From assembly GCF_030253575.1 (NCBI RefSeq), contig NC_080569.1, positions 23,864,001-23,928,000 of the forward strand: DNA of 64,000 bases. Direction: 5' to 3'. Source of the DNA: Rhododendron vialii (lineage: Eukaryota; Streptophyta; Magnoliopsida; Ericales; Ericaceae). Below, piece by piece: positions 52,169 to 63,611 of this stretch; within the stretch, counting starts at the first letter, position 1, and each line of letters starts with the position of its first letter. The translations under genes and the position numbers were made by a program. The notes under the pieces were generated by a model. It made no database searches, was not told the DNA's origin, and saw nothing but the letters and a program-made list of their open reading frames with translations.

Positions 52169-55011
52169 ACATGAAATTCATGTATTTGAATTCAACTTAA
52201 TTTTTCGTTTTTCAAAAGCATTTACGACAATTTTATAATAGTAGAGGGGTGGGTTATAAACTTTGTAGTGTATTTTTCAAGGAAAACTCTTCATTCACGC
52301 CTTGAAGGTGTATACCATATGCAGCTATGACCTATTGTATGGTCCATATTGTGTCAGCTCATTAAAAATTATTTGGAGAACCGGTCATTCATAACATTTT
52401 AGTGTGTATCGTAACTTTTATACAAAAACTTCGTAACTTTTCATCAGTAGAATTCATAACATTTTTCCTAAAAAATCATAACCTTTTAATACATCTCGTA
52501 ACTCTTATACAACAATCATAACATTTTCATTGTGAATCATAGAGTAATGTTTTGGTGCATTTCGTAATTTAAAAAAAGCTCATAACCTTTTCAGCAATAC
52601 GGTTCGTAATATTTTTATTATGAATCGTGACATTTTCATTACGAATCGTAGTATTTTGCTACGTTTTGTAACTTTTTTTTAACAAAACCTCGTGACTTTT
52701 CAACAATAGTGTTCATAACATTTTCATGATAAATCGTAATATTTTGGTGCGTTTCAAACAACTCACAATTTTTTAGTAGTATAAAATCAATTGTGCAATC
52801 GATCAAGTAATCAAATATGTAATTCATTCTCTTAATGTTCAATACCATATTCAATTAGAAATTATAATCGATTTTGCAATTGAGTACGATTGTGAAATGT
52901 GAAATCGATTACTCAATTGGTTTAGTAATCGAGGGCTCTCGGTAAGCCCTCCAACCGATTGTGAAATAAACAACATAGCAATAGGTTTCGAAATCAATCG
53001 TTCCGAATAACACAAATAATAGATTACATGCTAGACTATATTTCACTGTGGTTTTAATTACGTAATTGGTTGGTTCGGTAGCACTTGCAATGGATTATCT
53101 TGTCGAATTGGAGTATTAGTTTTTCGTAATTGGGTTGCAAACACCAATTTACAAAGCACCAATAGTATGTCCGCTGACCAAAAAATTAATAGCACATCCT
53201 AAATATTATCACATATAACTTCAAAAGTATTGGTAAATTTATCTCGTGACCATCACTCTCTTATCCACCTAAACTTCTTTGTTAGTATTCCCTACTTGTT
53301 TAATTTGGATGACCGACTCCGTTATCCCTTTTAATTTGACTATTATGTGAAATTTTACTATGCAATTAAAGGTATTGTGAAAAATATTAGACAAGATTAT
53401 ATTTAAAAAATAATTAAAACAAAAAAAATTGGCCAAACATATTTTAAACACTTAAAAAATCCTGTAAAAACATTCCTTAATTTGACTTTTTATTACATTA
53501 TGACAATGATATCCTTTTGCCTTAGTAATTATCTAGACCAATGTACTTCAAAGAAAGTAAATCATTTCCACTTAAAATAATTTTAGCTTCAAATTTTTAA
53601 AAAATAAATATTTTTTTTCATAAATTAATTCTCAAAAATAAATTGGGCCTAATTTTTATTTCAGCCCAAAGTTAATGACCAACTTACTTAAAATTTAAAC
53701 CTCCATACAAAATTTTCCCAAATCTTGTGCGGGAAATCTTTCCCAAATTAAAATTTCCCCTAAGTCGGTTTCCTCTCTCTGTATCTCACAGCCGATTTCC
53801 TCTTCCCCTCTCTGTCCCGATTTCCTCTTCCCCTCTGTCTCTCAGTAGTTTCTTTCCCCTATCTCACAGCCTGGCTTTGATGATCAAGTGATCTACAAAC
53901 CCCCATTGTTGGTCAAGTGACATATGTTCGGCATGGTTACGCAAGGTTTGGTCGTAGGGGGGAATTAGAAAGACAATACGATTACTTTCTTTTTTAATTA
54001 TTTGGGTTACCTATTGTTCAGGTAACCGGTAATGTGTTGTATCTATCGTATTGCAAATAATTGGGGTGCACACCCAAATAAGAGATAGTATAATATTGTA
54101 ACACTTCCCCATTTTTTCAAAATGAAACACAGGGGGCAGGGCCAGCAATATGAAATGGGTGAGTACGTATGACAACAAATATCATATTTTTGGTTGTCAG
54201 TGACCGACCCACGAAATTCCATAATCAATTAGGGAAAATGTCACTCTCCTCCTATAAGTATGAGACAAATTTTTTTGGGAAATAGTAGTATCACATGTTT
54301 GTGGTCGTCGAGTCGCTGTTGTTTGGTTGGATGGTGTACCTCACAGACAAGAATTGAAGTGGATCGGAAGAGGTAAATCTTTCTTTCTATTGAGTACACT
54401 ATACACACATTATACATCTGCAGAGTTTATTCATCAGATCTTTTGCTTTACACATTCAAATTTCTGATGCCAAATTTGTAGGAGTAGGAGTAATTACTAC
54501 ACGAGACACACAGTGTCAGACATTGTTTTAGATCCAGTCTGGTTTTTGGAGCCCAATGCAATGATCTGCTGCGATGCATTAAATAAATATGACATCAGAT
54601 CAGGGACCTCTCCCTCTCCCTCTCCTGCACAGAGAGGTCACCCTCCATGGCCCCTCATCTGAAAGGGGAGTTCTTAACTGCATTGTACTACATCTTGGTA
54701 GGTTCGGTTTTCATTATCCCAATGCATAAAAATTTGAAAATGCTAGCCACTGACTTTTTGTGCACAGATTGTGACGTGGAAGAAGAGTATCAATAATGTA
54801 CTAACACTATGTGAGGTCCATTTTATTTTTTGAGTTTCACACGGATAATTCGAACTGTTCATTAATTCTAAAATAATTTTTTGAGTAGCCTTACAAAAAA
54901 TCAGCTCAATTGATTATGTGTAAGTGATTGATCCAATTTTTAAGTTTTAATTCAGAATTCTGAATCTTAAACACTGAATGAAAAGTTAAAAGATGGATTA
55001 ATTAGTTAATC
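52169..55011. other. AT-rich intergenic region with repeated CATAAC(A/T)TTT words
   Basis: At 52395-52755 words such as CGTAACTTTT, CATAACATTTT and CGTAATATTTT recur every 20-40 bp on an irregular spacing. The remainder has no recognisable gene. A pyrimidine-rich stretch at 53770-53870 (TTTCCTCTTCCCCTCTCTGT twice) resembles a 5' UTR but no ORF follows. Confidence 0.45.
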
Positions 55012-55158
55012 CGGTATTGCTATTGTCAGCCCGATGGGCTGACGATAAACACACTATAAGACAAGAAAAATACGTATTTCTGTGTACTTTTTATACCCTT
55101 TAATACACATTCACACACTCACTATTGTCAGCCCACTGGTCTGATTTTAGAATTTTCC
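55012..55158. mobile_element. 147-bp element with palindromic ends, copy B
   Basis: The reverse complement of copy A (48960-49106) aligns along the whole length (TTGCTATTGTCAGCCC ... CTGATTTTAGAATTTTCC). One palindromic end is degraded to CAGCCCACTGGTCTGA. Confidence 0.75.
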
Positions 55159-55185
55159 AACTAGTTATACATAACAACGTTGCTA

Positions 55186-55543
55186 ATCACACAACAATTA
55201 TGCACAAATTTTGTACACAGATCCGCTGTGGGGCTTACTACGGATCCCACACAAATGATCCAAACCGTTTATTAAATGTAAAATATTCTAAAGGGTCCCT
55301 GTAAAAAATTAGCTCAATCCCATACATATAGCTACTCAATCCAATAATTTAAGTTTTCATTTAGATTCTAGGATAATGAAAAGTCATATAATTTGATCGA
55401 GCAACTATAGATATCGGATTGAGCAAATTTTTTGCGAAAGTCCTTGAAAAAATAATTTACATTTAATGTACAAATCGGATCATTTGTGTGAGATCCGTAA
55501 TAGGCCCCACACAAAAATCTGTGAACAGTGCAATTCTACTGTG
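55186..55543. mobile_element. Foldback MITE (GGATCCCACACAAATGATC type)
   Basis: Arms include TACGGATCCCACACAAATGA and the inverse TCATTTGTGTGAGATCCGTA, plus GTGGGGCTTA / TAGGCCCCAC. The inner AAATTAGCTCAAT and ATTGAGCAAATTTTTTGCG match the core seen in neighbouring MITEs. A half-copy-like segment follows at about 55545-55690. Confidence 0.7.
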
Positions 55544-55770
55544 TGTATCGTTACTGTATACATAATCAGTCGATCTGATTTTTTGAAGGGCAACTCGATA
55601 AACTATTTTCAAAATAATGAATGATTCAGATTATCTGTATGGGACTCAAAAGTGGGCCTCACACGCCGTCAGTACATTATTTGTACTTTACCTGTCCATT
55701 GTAGAATCCGACTCTTTTTTTTTTTTCTTGGAAAAAGCAATAATGTTAGTTGTGTTAGTTCTCGTTCAGC

Positions 55771-56113
55771 TAAATAAGTCAACTGGTTTATTTTTTTTGT
55801 CCTTATTCAATTTTTTTCGTATTTGTTAGTTTCTCGTCAATTTTTTGGAGATTATTGCATTATCATGACGAGCGGAATCTAAAAAGTAAAAAATTATGAT
55901 CAAAATCCAATTTTTTTTGAATAAAGACGAAAAAATTAGCTTATTGACTTATTTTTGTCTTTATTCAAAAAAATTAGATTTCGATTGTAATTTTTTACTT
56001 TTTAGATTTCCCTTGTCATGATGATGCAATAATCCTCAAAAAAATTAATGAAAAACTAACAAATACAAAAAAAATTGAATAAAGACAAAAAAATAAGTCA
56101 GTTGACTTATTTA
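55771..56113. mobile_element. Foldback element, 343 bp
   Basis: TAAATAAGTCAACTG and CAGTTGACTTATTTA are perfect inverted ends. The whole interior folds back, with ATTCAATTTTTTTCGTATTTG facing CAAATACAAAAAAAATTGAAT, and the centre near 55940. No ORF and no clear target duplication. Confidence 0.8.
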
Positions 56114-57840
56114 GAGAGGTTCAAAGCTCATCAAATGTACGAAAGTATATAATGTCTGCAACTGGGATACCACTCCTTTTTTTGCTATTAGGGTAACATT
56201 TCCATTCAAGAAAGCCTTTGGCATCTACAAGGAATTACTACATCCAAATCAACAGTAAAAAAATCTAAACAAAACCCGTCAATAAAGATGAAGAAATAGA
56301 GGAAACTCGAGTTTTGTTTTGTATCTACTTTTCTCCTAGACATGAGCGTTCATTTATACTAGAGGTTGGGGCACGTCGAATTTTGTCAAAATTTGCACAA
56401 CAGCTTCCCGTTTAATGTTTGATCAATTTTTCACAAATTTTGTCCAAATCCGACTTGCTCACAAATCACGTGTGCCCCGGCCTATAGTGTTGTCTATTAG
56501 TAGTACCAGTACTTGGAGATGTACCAACGGGGGTTCAGATTAAGTTTTTTTTTTAAATTTTTTATGCCTCACTGTCATGAAATTAACAAACCAAAAGCCA
56601 CGCAACATACTCATTGAAGCGTTTTATCGAACACGTCAAACACAATCCACAGATCAAACAGAGGACCCATTTGGAAATTTTACGGATTAAGTTAACAATT
56701 TAAATTTGACAAAACTCACATCCCTCTCCCCACATATCCTTCTTTTACTCCCTCGCTCATCCTACGTAGCCCTTTTTGTAATAGTACTTGAGAAAGGATC
56801 AGTTTTTCCTTTTTGTAATACTACCTATCTTGATGCATGATGGGCACGTGAATTATAGAAACAGGAGTTGGGAAATTTACTAATGGGGAAGAAGATGGTG
56901 GGAAAATGAACTCTTTCGAACCGATTAAAAAAAAGAAAGAAAGAACTCTTTCATCCACTAATGGGGGGAAATGAAAGACTACACAAGCACACAAATAAGG
57001 GAGAGAAGATTGAGAGTGGACAAACATGAGGTGGTGGAAAGGTGGGTGATTTGCAGAAATTCTTCGGAAGAAGCAGCGAGGGAGAGGACGAAGGAGCAGC
57101 CAGGGACAAAACTTTTTGGCAGTTACAGCTTGTGAAGAAGAACCGTGGGGAGGGAATTTTGGTAGTAAACTTACCATTCTGCCCAAGTTGTAACTGCCCT
57201 TAACAGGTTGGATAAATGGAATTAAGTGATTTTGGTGAGGATAGTATTGGATTATTCAAAAGTCCACACAGCCTCAAAATTGGGTGACACCAAAGAGTGC
57301 TCTCTCATTATATATTATAGAATAGATAAATAGATGATTTGATGAATTTTTTTTCTACCGGCTGCAATGTGTGGCGAGGTTAACTCGATAAAGCGAACAA
57401 GTTCGGAGGATAGAAAAAAGGAAAGTGAAATAGCAGATGAAATTACTATGAATATGGTTGAAGGAATCGAGGTGGGTTCGAATCTCGGGAAACCCATGGT
57501 TTTTATTTTTTGATCTTAATAAGAAACTTTATTTTTTGATCTCAACAAACTATACCCAAGAAGACTACAAAGGAGAAATCCAATTAGAAGACAAAATGTA
57601 GGAAAGACTCGAAGTGGGGGCATCCAACCCAATTCAATGTGAGCAGTCCTGTAAGATGACTAGATTCGACCCAATGAGCTGCCACACCATACCTTGCCTA
57701 CAAAGCCCAAGAAAATTTCCAGTTCCTAATCCTGACCAAACTTGTTATGATAGATTTTGTTCGGGTCCGTTTTGGATTTTCATAATTTGTCATGGTAAGT
57801 ATTGTACTTGTCATGGGTGAGATAATGTAATAAATTTACT
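56114..57840. other. Intergenic, no gene recognised
   Basis: A 121-codon minus frame (56821-57186) is Pro/Phe/Ser-rich with no domain, so I do not call it. No RNA gene or bounded repeat is evident. Confidence 0.45.
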
Positions 57841-58330
57841 GTTTGTTGATATATTCAGTGCGCAATGTAACCAATTTTCAATGTCTCATTATGAACATAT
57901 TAAATTTACCACGTTTGCCAATATATTCAGTGTGCAGTGTAACCAATTTACCGTGTGTTTATTTGAAGGTGATCAATTTGCCACATGTTAGTCGGCAAAT
58001 TCCCAACTAAAATTCCCGAACTAAAAAGAATATTATTCCCGACTTAAAAAGAGTTATTCGGCAAATACAAACCAAACACCGGCTAAATTATTATTGTCAG
58101 CTAAACATAAGAAAATCGCCAACTAACCATTTTTGGTTGGCCAAAATACATATTTTACCGACTAAATTTTAGTCGGCTAAAATGTCGCACCAATCCAGGA
58201 TTTTCGCAGGCAGTGGTGGGGAAATTATGGGCGGCTTACAATTTAGTCGGGTATATACTAAACTTGTCGACTAAAAAAACATTTGTCGGGGAAGCGGGGG
58301 ATTTCACGGCTGAATTTGTACGTTGTACAA
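57841..58330. mobile_element. CACTA-like subterminal remnant (tentative)
   Basis: Words such as TTAGTCGGC, CCGACTAAA and AACTAAAA repeat in both orientations at 57985-58310, as in subterminal zones of CACTA (En/Spm) elements. Before it, a phrase (GATATATTCAGTG..CA.TGTAACCAATTT) is duplicated at about 57849 and 57922. Terminal CACTA ends were not found. Confidence 0.4.
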
Positions 58331-58511
58331 TGAATTTGGGTAAAATTGACTCTCTATAGTCCATACCATTTGCCCGTGCTTCCCAGAGACTGGGTAAATG
58401 TTGCCAGTGAGGTTGCGCACAAGCAAAATGCCTAGCTATAAAGAGCCATTGTATAATCTAAAAAAAGAAGAAGAAAGTGCATGTTTGAGTAGCCATTTTC
58501 ACTAAGAAGTA

Positions 58512-58782
58512 CTCCCTCCGTCCCTTTTTAAGTGTCCTGCTTCGTAATTCCAACTTATTAAAAAAACATCATCATTATACCTTTCACATCAACTTTTTCC
58601 TCCACTTTCCCTACTTACCCATCATCATTACACTTTTACTCACTTACTTTTCAAAAAGAAATCTACTTTTAGGGATAAAATAGACAATGCACCAACTTTT
58701 ACCCACTAACTTTACAAAATGGACACTTATTAAGGGACAGCCCAAAATGGAATACATGCCTATAAAAAAGGGACGGAGGGAG
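58512..58782. mobile_element. Stowaway MITE (Tc1/mariner)
   Basis: CTCCCTCCGTCCCTTTTTA and TAAAAAAGGGACGGAGGGAG are inverted termini. TA flanks both sides (58510-58511 and 58783-58784). It is 271 bp and non-coding. Confidence 0.9.
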
Positions 58783-58959
58783 TAATAAGGTTCATTTGGT
58801 TACTCGAAGATACTCGAAGGCTGTAGACACTTTAAATAGAGTAGTGACTATTTGGCTTCTATAAAAGAAAGCTATAGGCTAGACCAAAATTAAAGCTTCT
58901 TCAAGTTTTGCTCTGGGTTTAATTGAGCTCTCTACAAGTGGCGGTGAAATTGGGCCCAA

Positions 58960-59200
58960 GATTTTTTTGTTGTTTTTGATAGGCAAAAAGTTCATTCAAA
59001 AAAACTTGATTAATGATACATAAAGTTGGAGAAGAGGGGAAGAAATATCCAACCAAAGGTTAGATGGAAAAAAAAAATTAATGGGACAAAGTCCTAAAAT
59101 ACCCAGTGGGCAGAAAGGAAAAGCTCATACAAACACTTACTGAGCCCAACCCCAAAAGCCCAAACCTAACCCTAACCATCTAAATCAAGCATCTGCTACC
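58960..59200 (-). mobile_element. Retroposon-like remnant, partner of 20390-20710
   Basis: Starts with TTTTTTTGTTGTTTTTGATA and contains AGCCCAACCCCAAAAGCCCA and ACCTAACCCTAACC, in the same order as the first copy. Chance frames at 59270-59544 lie downstream and are not called. Confidence 0.35.
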
Positions 59201-60210
59201 GCCACCCACCACATCCCCGAGCAACCCACCACCTCCAAAAACCTGCAAGAAAAACTCGAAAGCCCTGATTTGATCAATCCTACACTCAAAACTGGTATTC
59301 ATCGGCTGCCAGCCTGCCACCACACCAACACCTCCAGACCTTGCAAGAGGAAACCTCACGGACGACTGATTGGAAGATACACATTGATATTCATCGGCAA
59401 CATAAGGAAAAATCCGCTAGAGGCGCAAGAAAAAGCGTTGGAGACCAGCAACCATACAAAGAACCTCCAACCTCGCCACCGCCTATCGCTAGGACTCCAC
59501 ATTGCCGAGTTATGCATAAGCTAGATCGAACACTTGAATTATAAAAAAATAAAACAAAGCTTCTTTGAGGCTACTAGAAAGGATTCAATTTCACAACTAT
59601 AATGTGTACAGGAAAATTATAGAACTACACGAAAGGTTTTTTTTTATTTTTTGGATTTAAAGGTCCTTCAATAAAACTAACACTTGATAGATTCTGCATT
59701 ATTGAACTCCTTTGTTTTTTTTTTTTGCCAATTCATGAGTTGGGGGTTAGCGGTGAATTAGTAAGTTAAAAACAAAGGGAGTTCGACGTCTCTCTATAAA
59801 CTCGAACCCCAGACCTCCTCCATGAAAGTCAAAAAATACAACTAAATGGGCTGAAAGTCACATTGTCTCCTTTAGACCTTGTTCCAATAACAACTTTCAG
59901 GATTTTTTTTTTAATTTTATCTTTATTTAAAATTTTTTCACATTTATTAGAGTTCAAATATAAGAGTAAGGGTCATATACTAGTAATTAAATATCCAACC
60001 TAGAGATCCACTCTCTTGGCAATACTGTAAAATTCAGCGCAGGAAAGGAGTGGATAAGGATCGACTGACGGTGGATGGTGGTCAACGGTGTGTAGTCTTT
60101 TTACTAAAATGGGCCGTGTTACCTGTGTGGTGTGATTCTGCTGCTAACGTTGTTGAGTGAAGTGACAGAAACGAAAAGACTACACGTGCCGACCAAAACC
60201 ACACCACACC
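59201..60210. other. Intergenic, no gene seen
   Basis: Low-complexity AT-rich DNA. Overlapping frames at 59270-59524 and 59341-59544 have unrelated Pro/His-rich translations and no start or splice context. Confidence 0.45.
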
Positions 60211-60431
60211 ACGGTGTATCCACGAACTTGCGTGGACCTATTACAGATCCTCCACCGATGATTCAAGCTGAAATTTGAATAAAAAATAGAAAATTAGATC
60301 GAACACCTATACATATTAGATTGAGCTGATTTTAGTAGGTCCCACTCAATTTTTTATTAAAATTATTGAACAGCACGAATCATCAGCGTGGGATTCGAAA
60401 TAGGCCCCGCAAGCCTGTCGATACACCATCG
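60211..60431. mobile_element. TIR MITE, about 220 bp
   Basis: ACGGTGTATCCACGA..CTTGCGTGG..CCTA is inverted at the right as TAGGCCCCGCAAGCCTGTCGA and TACACCATCGG. The centre contains ATTGAGCTGATTTTAG, the shared MITE core. Confidence 0.65.
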
Positions 60432-60523
60432 GTATGGCTTGGTCAATATGTGTAGCATTGTTCATAGTAATTGGATCACAATGAAAACCTTTTTTAGCTA
60501 ACGAGAGTGGTTAAGGGTCCATT

Positions 60524-60662
60524 TCATTAAGATTCTTATTTTTTAAATATTTATTTTCTGTTTTACGAGACACATCATTCTTTCATAATATATCACTTTT
60601 AATTTAAAAAATAAATACTTATTTAAAATACAAGTACTTATTTCTTTTAACGAAACGGAACA
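60524..60662 (+). repeat. MITE-like copy 1 (partner at 63450-63582)
   Basis: AAGATTCTTATTTTTTAA ... CATAATATATCACT.TTAAT ... AAAAAATAAAT and AAGTA.TTATTT agree with the second copy over about 130 bp. Ends are partly inverted (TACTTATTT / AAATA.TTATTT). Confidence 0.65.
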
Positions 60663-61223
60663 TAAGTGATACTTTCAAATAAAGGAGGTTTAAGTGTTAT
60701 TTGAGAAATACTTTATTCAAGTTGCACTAGTGTAATTTACCTCTTCTTCTTCTTGTTTTTCATAAGGTTGCCCATCTCCTACGAGTCTTGAGGTCGATAC
60801 TTGAGATTACTTTTTTTTTTTATGTTTACCCCTTTTTTTTTGTTTTGAATAATTTGTGCATTCTTGGTGCTTAGAACAACGAACATAAGATTGCTCTTCT
60901 CCTAGTCTTGAGGTCGATATGTGAAACCAGATGGTTGAGGAAGGGAGCTCTTATTTAACTTGCATTTCAGTGGAAGACTGGTGATGGAACGCCCGACGTG
61001 GTGAAAGATTAATATTTCCTCCTTGGCTAGGATGTCTATGACTTAAGTTTGAACATTCTAGGTTGGGTGGGTTCTTTAGTTGATCATGGTCATTGCACTG
61101 GTTCAGTTTAACTCACCCTTTTTCATTAGCATAAGAGGAAAAAAGATTTGTGCCTTAAGGTGGTATAGTAATTACAAATTAATAACATGGTTAACGTTTT
61201 ACTAATTTATTTTTCAGAACGCT

Positions 61224-61585
61224 GCTATCCACACAGATGATTTGTGCACAAATTTCACTATGGGGCCCACCACGAGTCCCACACAAACGATTCAAGCCGT
61301 TCATTAAATGTAAAAAAAAAATTTAGAAGGTCCTTGAGAAAAATCAACTCAATTCGATACCTATATATGCTCTATCCAATCATTTCACTTTTCTTTCAGA
61401 TTTCAGGATAATGAAAAGTTAGATGATTGGATTGAGCACTTATAACTATCGAATTGAGTTAATTTTTTGCATGTGCCCTTGAAAAAATATTTTACATTTA
61501 ATGAACGACTCGAATCATTTGTGCTCTATCTAATCATCTAACTTTTACATTGAAATCTGTGCACAAAATCGTCTGTGTGGACAAA
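61224..61585. mobile_element. Foldback MITE (TCCACACAGA type)
   Basis: TATCCACACAGATGATTTGT and the inverse ACAAAATCGTCTGTGTGGA form ends of about 31 bp. It holds AAATCAACTCAATT and GAATTGAGTTAATTTTTTGC inside. Left and right halves have a partial inverted GTTCATTAAATGTAAAA phrase. Non-coding. Confidence 0.7.
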
Positions 61586-62680
61586 ATTTCTCACCAGTCT
61601 AGCTATAAGTTTTTTGTAGTACTAATGTACACCAGCTCCTCTATATCACACTTATAGGTCAAATTTTCTATAAATTGTGGTTGCACCAACCTAGCTATCA
61701 GCATAAGAATTTTACAAAAGGCTATTGGAGCTCTCCAAAAGAAGCTACGCACTGTAGCAAAGGAAAAAATAAACAAATATATCTCTCTCTGATGCAAGCC
61801 TCTTCTTCTCTCGCCTCACCTTCCAAGATCTGATTGTGCATCAACACTTGAACCCAAAAGCGTCGACCAATTACTTGATCGATGCACATGTTTTCAACTA
61901 AAATGACGGAAACAGATCTAAATTCCCACCCGTTTTGTTCATGACGAAAAGTTCAGAGCACCAGAGAATTCCGCGATCGTTTGTTTTCCATTTTACAAAT
62001 GAGAATTTTAAAGAGTTATTTTAGCTAACCATTGGCGTACATACTTGATCTTAATAATGCTCTATTGAGTACTATTTGAGTCACCTGCCTACTACTCACA
62101 TGCAGTAGACAACTCTACCTAAAAGTGCAAGGGCTACGGCACGTGATGCACCATCTATAAAGTTATATGCCCAACAACCCCCCTCCTTGTCTCTCATATC
62201 ATATGTATCCAAATACTAGTACGTACCACACACATAACCTTTGGAAACCCTATAAATTTCCTTTGTTTTGTTCCTGTCCTAGGGTCTTACCATACCTTAT
62301 AATTAAAGACCATCCGTCACCTCTAACTTGGATTGTTAGGTGAGTATTCATCCAAACCAAAACACATTTCAAGTGCCTAGCTAATAATTTTTCTGTACGT
62401 AATTTTTCTGGAGTCCATAGATGGAAACAAACCCACGATTATCGGGTTATTCATGTGATTCGGCTGGAGATCCACTAGTACAGAAGAAATCTATCCACAA
62501 AGGGGTGAAGCAATACCCACAAAGGGTAAAGAAAGTTCCACACAGGGAACAAAGAACTCTATTAAAGGAGGTAAACAAGATAAAACAGAAAATAAAAAAC
62601 GGAAAAATAAAACTCTGGTCACTGTAGATGTCATCGGAGTTGCCGCCTTGGACCCAGCCACGTAATTGATTTTCACACCC

Positions 62681-62756
<76 letters not shown>

Positions 62757-63009
62757 CATAATCCTTTTTTGTCCTTTTGTGATGTGAGTTTTACAAAATT
62801 AACGTTTCATTTGTATACGATATCACACGTGAAATGACAACATTGCAAATTCAAATCATAAAAAAACAAAAAAGGGAGTGTAGTTAAAAAAGAAGAAGAA
62901 GTAAGAGTGTGAAAGTCACCTATTATTTTCTTATTGTTTAAAGTAATGATGGATTGTGAATTGCAAAAAGAAAAGCGTGAGAATCATTTATTTTCTTTAA
63001 ATAGCCCTT
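61586..63009. other. Intergenic, one small basic frame of doubtful status
   Basis: A 68-codon Lys/Arg-rich frame at 62421-62627 starts METNPRLSGYSC and has a CTATAAAT box about 170 bp upstream. No family is recognised, so it is not called as a gene. A long (TA)n tract follows. Confidence 0.35.
62685..62754 (+). repeat. (TA)n microsatellite, about 70 bp
   Basis: Uninterrupted TA units between CCCCTTT and ATCATAATCC. Confidence 0.95.
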
Positions 63010-63269
63010 CTATGGGTACACCATTTGGAATATAGCTTTTGCACACCGCATTCTGCAAAACCCATCTAAGAGACATCTTACACAAATGATAATTGAATAA
63101 AGAACTGATCAAGCCCTTTTTCGATATTCGATTCAGCTGATTTTTTACACAAATTCTTAAAAAATTATTTTAAACAAATTAAGCGACTCCGATTATTTTA
63201 ATAGAATCCCAAGAAAGATCGCACCCAATACGGTGTGCATTTCATGTACGCCAAATAGTGTACCCGTAG
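63010..63269. mobile_element. TIR MITE, about 260 bp
   Basis: CTATGGGTACACCATTTGG and CCAAATAGTGTACCCGTAG are inverted ends. Further inverted words: GCACACCGCATT / AATACGGTGTGC. The core ATTCAGCTGATTTTTTACAC is shared with neighbouring MITEs. Confidence 0.75.
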
Positions 63270-63449
63270 TTTTATTAAAGTACAGGCCCAACATTTCACG
63301 TAAAAAAAAGAGGTCCAGTTTGACTTAATAAAAAAGTTGGATAATTGTTCTTCTGGTCTCTTTATTCAAATGTTTTCCACATTTGAACAAAGACAAATAA
63401 TTCAGCTTTTTAAAGCTTCATCTCATGTTCTAGACGGCCTATTGCTTCT

Positions 63450-63582
63450 GCTAAGATTCTTATTTTTTAAGTACTTATTTTTTATCTTATGCGACATGTT
63501 ATTCTCTCATAATATATCACTCTTAATTCAAAAAATAAATATTTATTTGAAAAATAAGTATTTATTTTAGTTAGTAAAACAC
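63450..63582 (+). repeat. MITE-like copy 2 (partner at 60524-60662)
   Basis: About 130 bp collinear with copy 1, including TAAGATTCTTATTTTTTAAG and CATAATATATCACTCTTAAT. Confidence 0.65.
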
Positions 63583-63611
63583 ACCCGTAATCTAATAATT
63601 ACTACAACAAA

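Noticed and set aside
53760..53900. Pyrimidine-rich 5'-UTR-like stretch as the start of a gene
   Set aside because: No ORF with recognisable coding sequence follows on the plus strand within 2 kb.
56821..57186. 121-codon minus frame as a possible gene
   Set aside because: Pro/Phe/Ser-rich chance translation with no domain and no splice or promoter context.
59270..59544. Overlapping 84- and 67-codon frames
   Set aside because: Two frames of the same DNA, no domain, and adjacent to a retroposon remnant.
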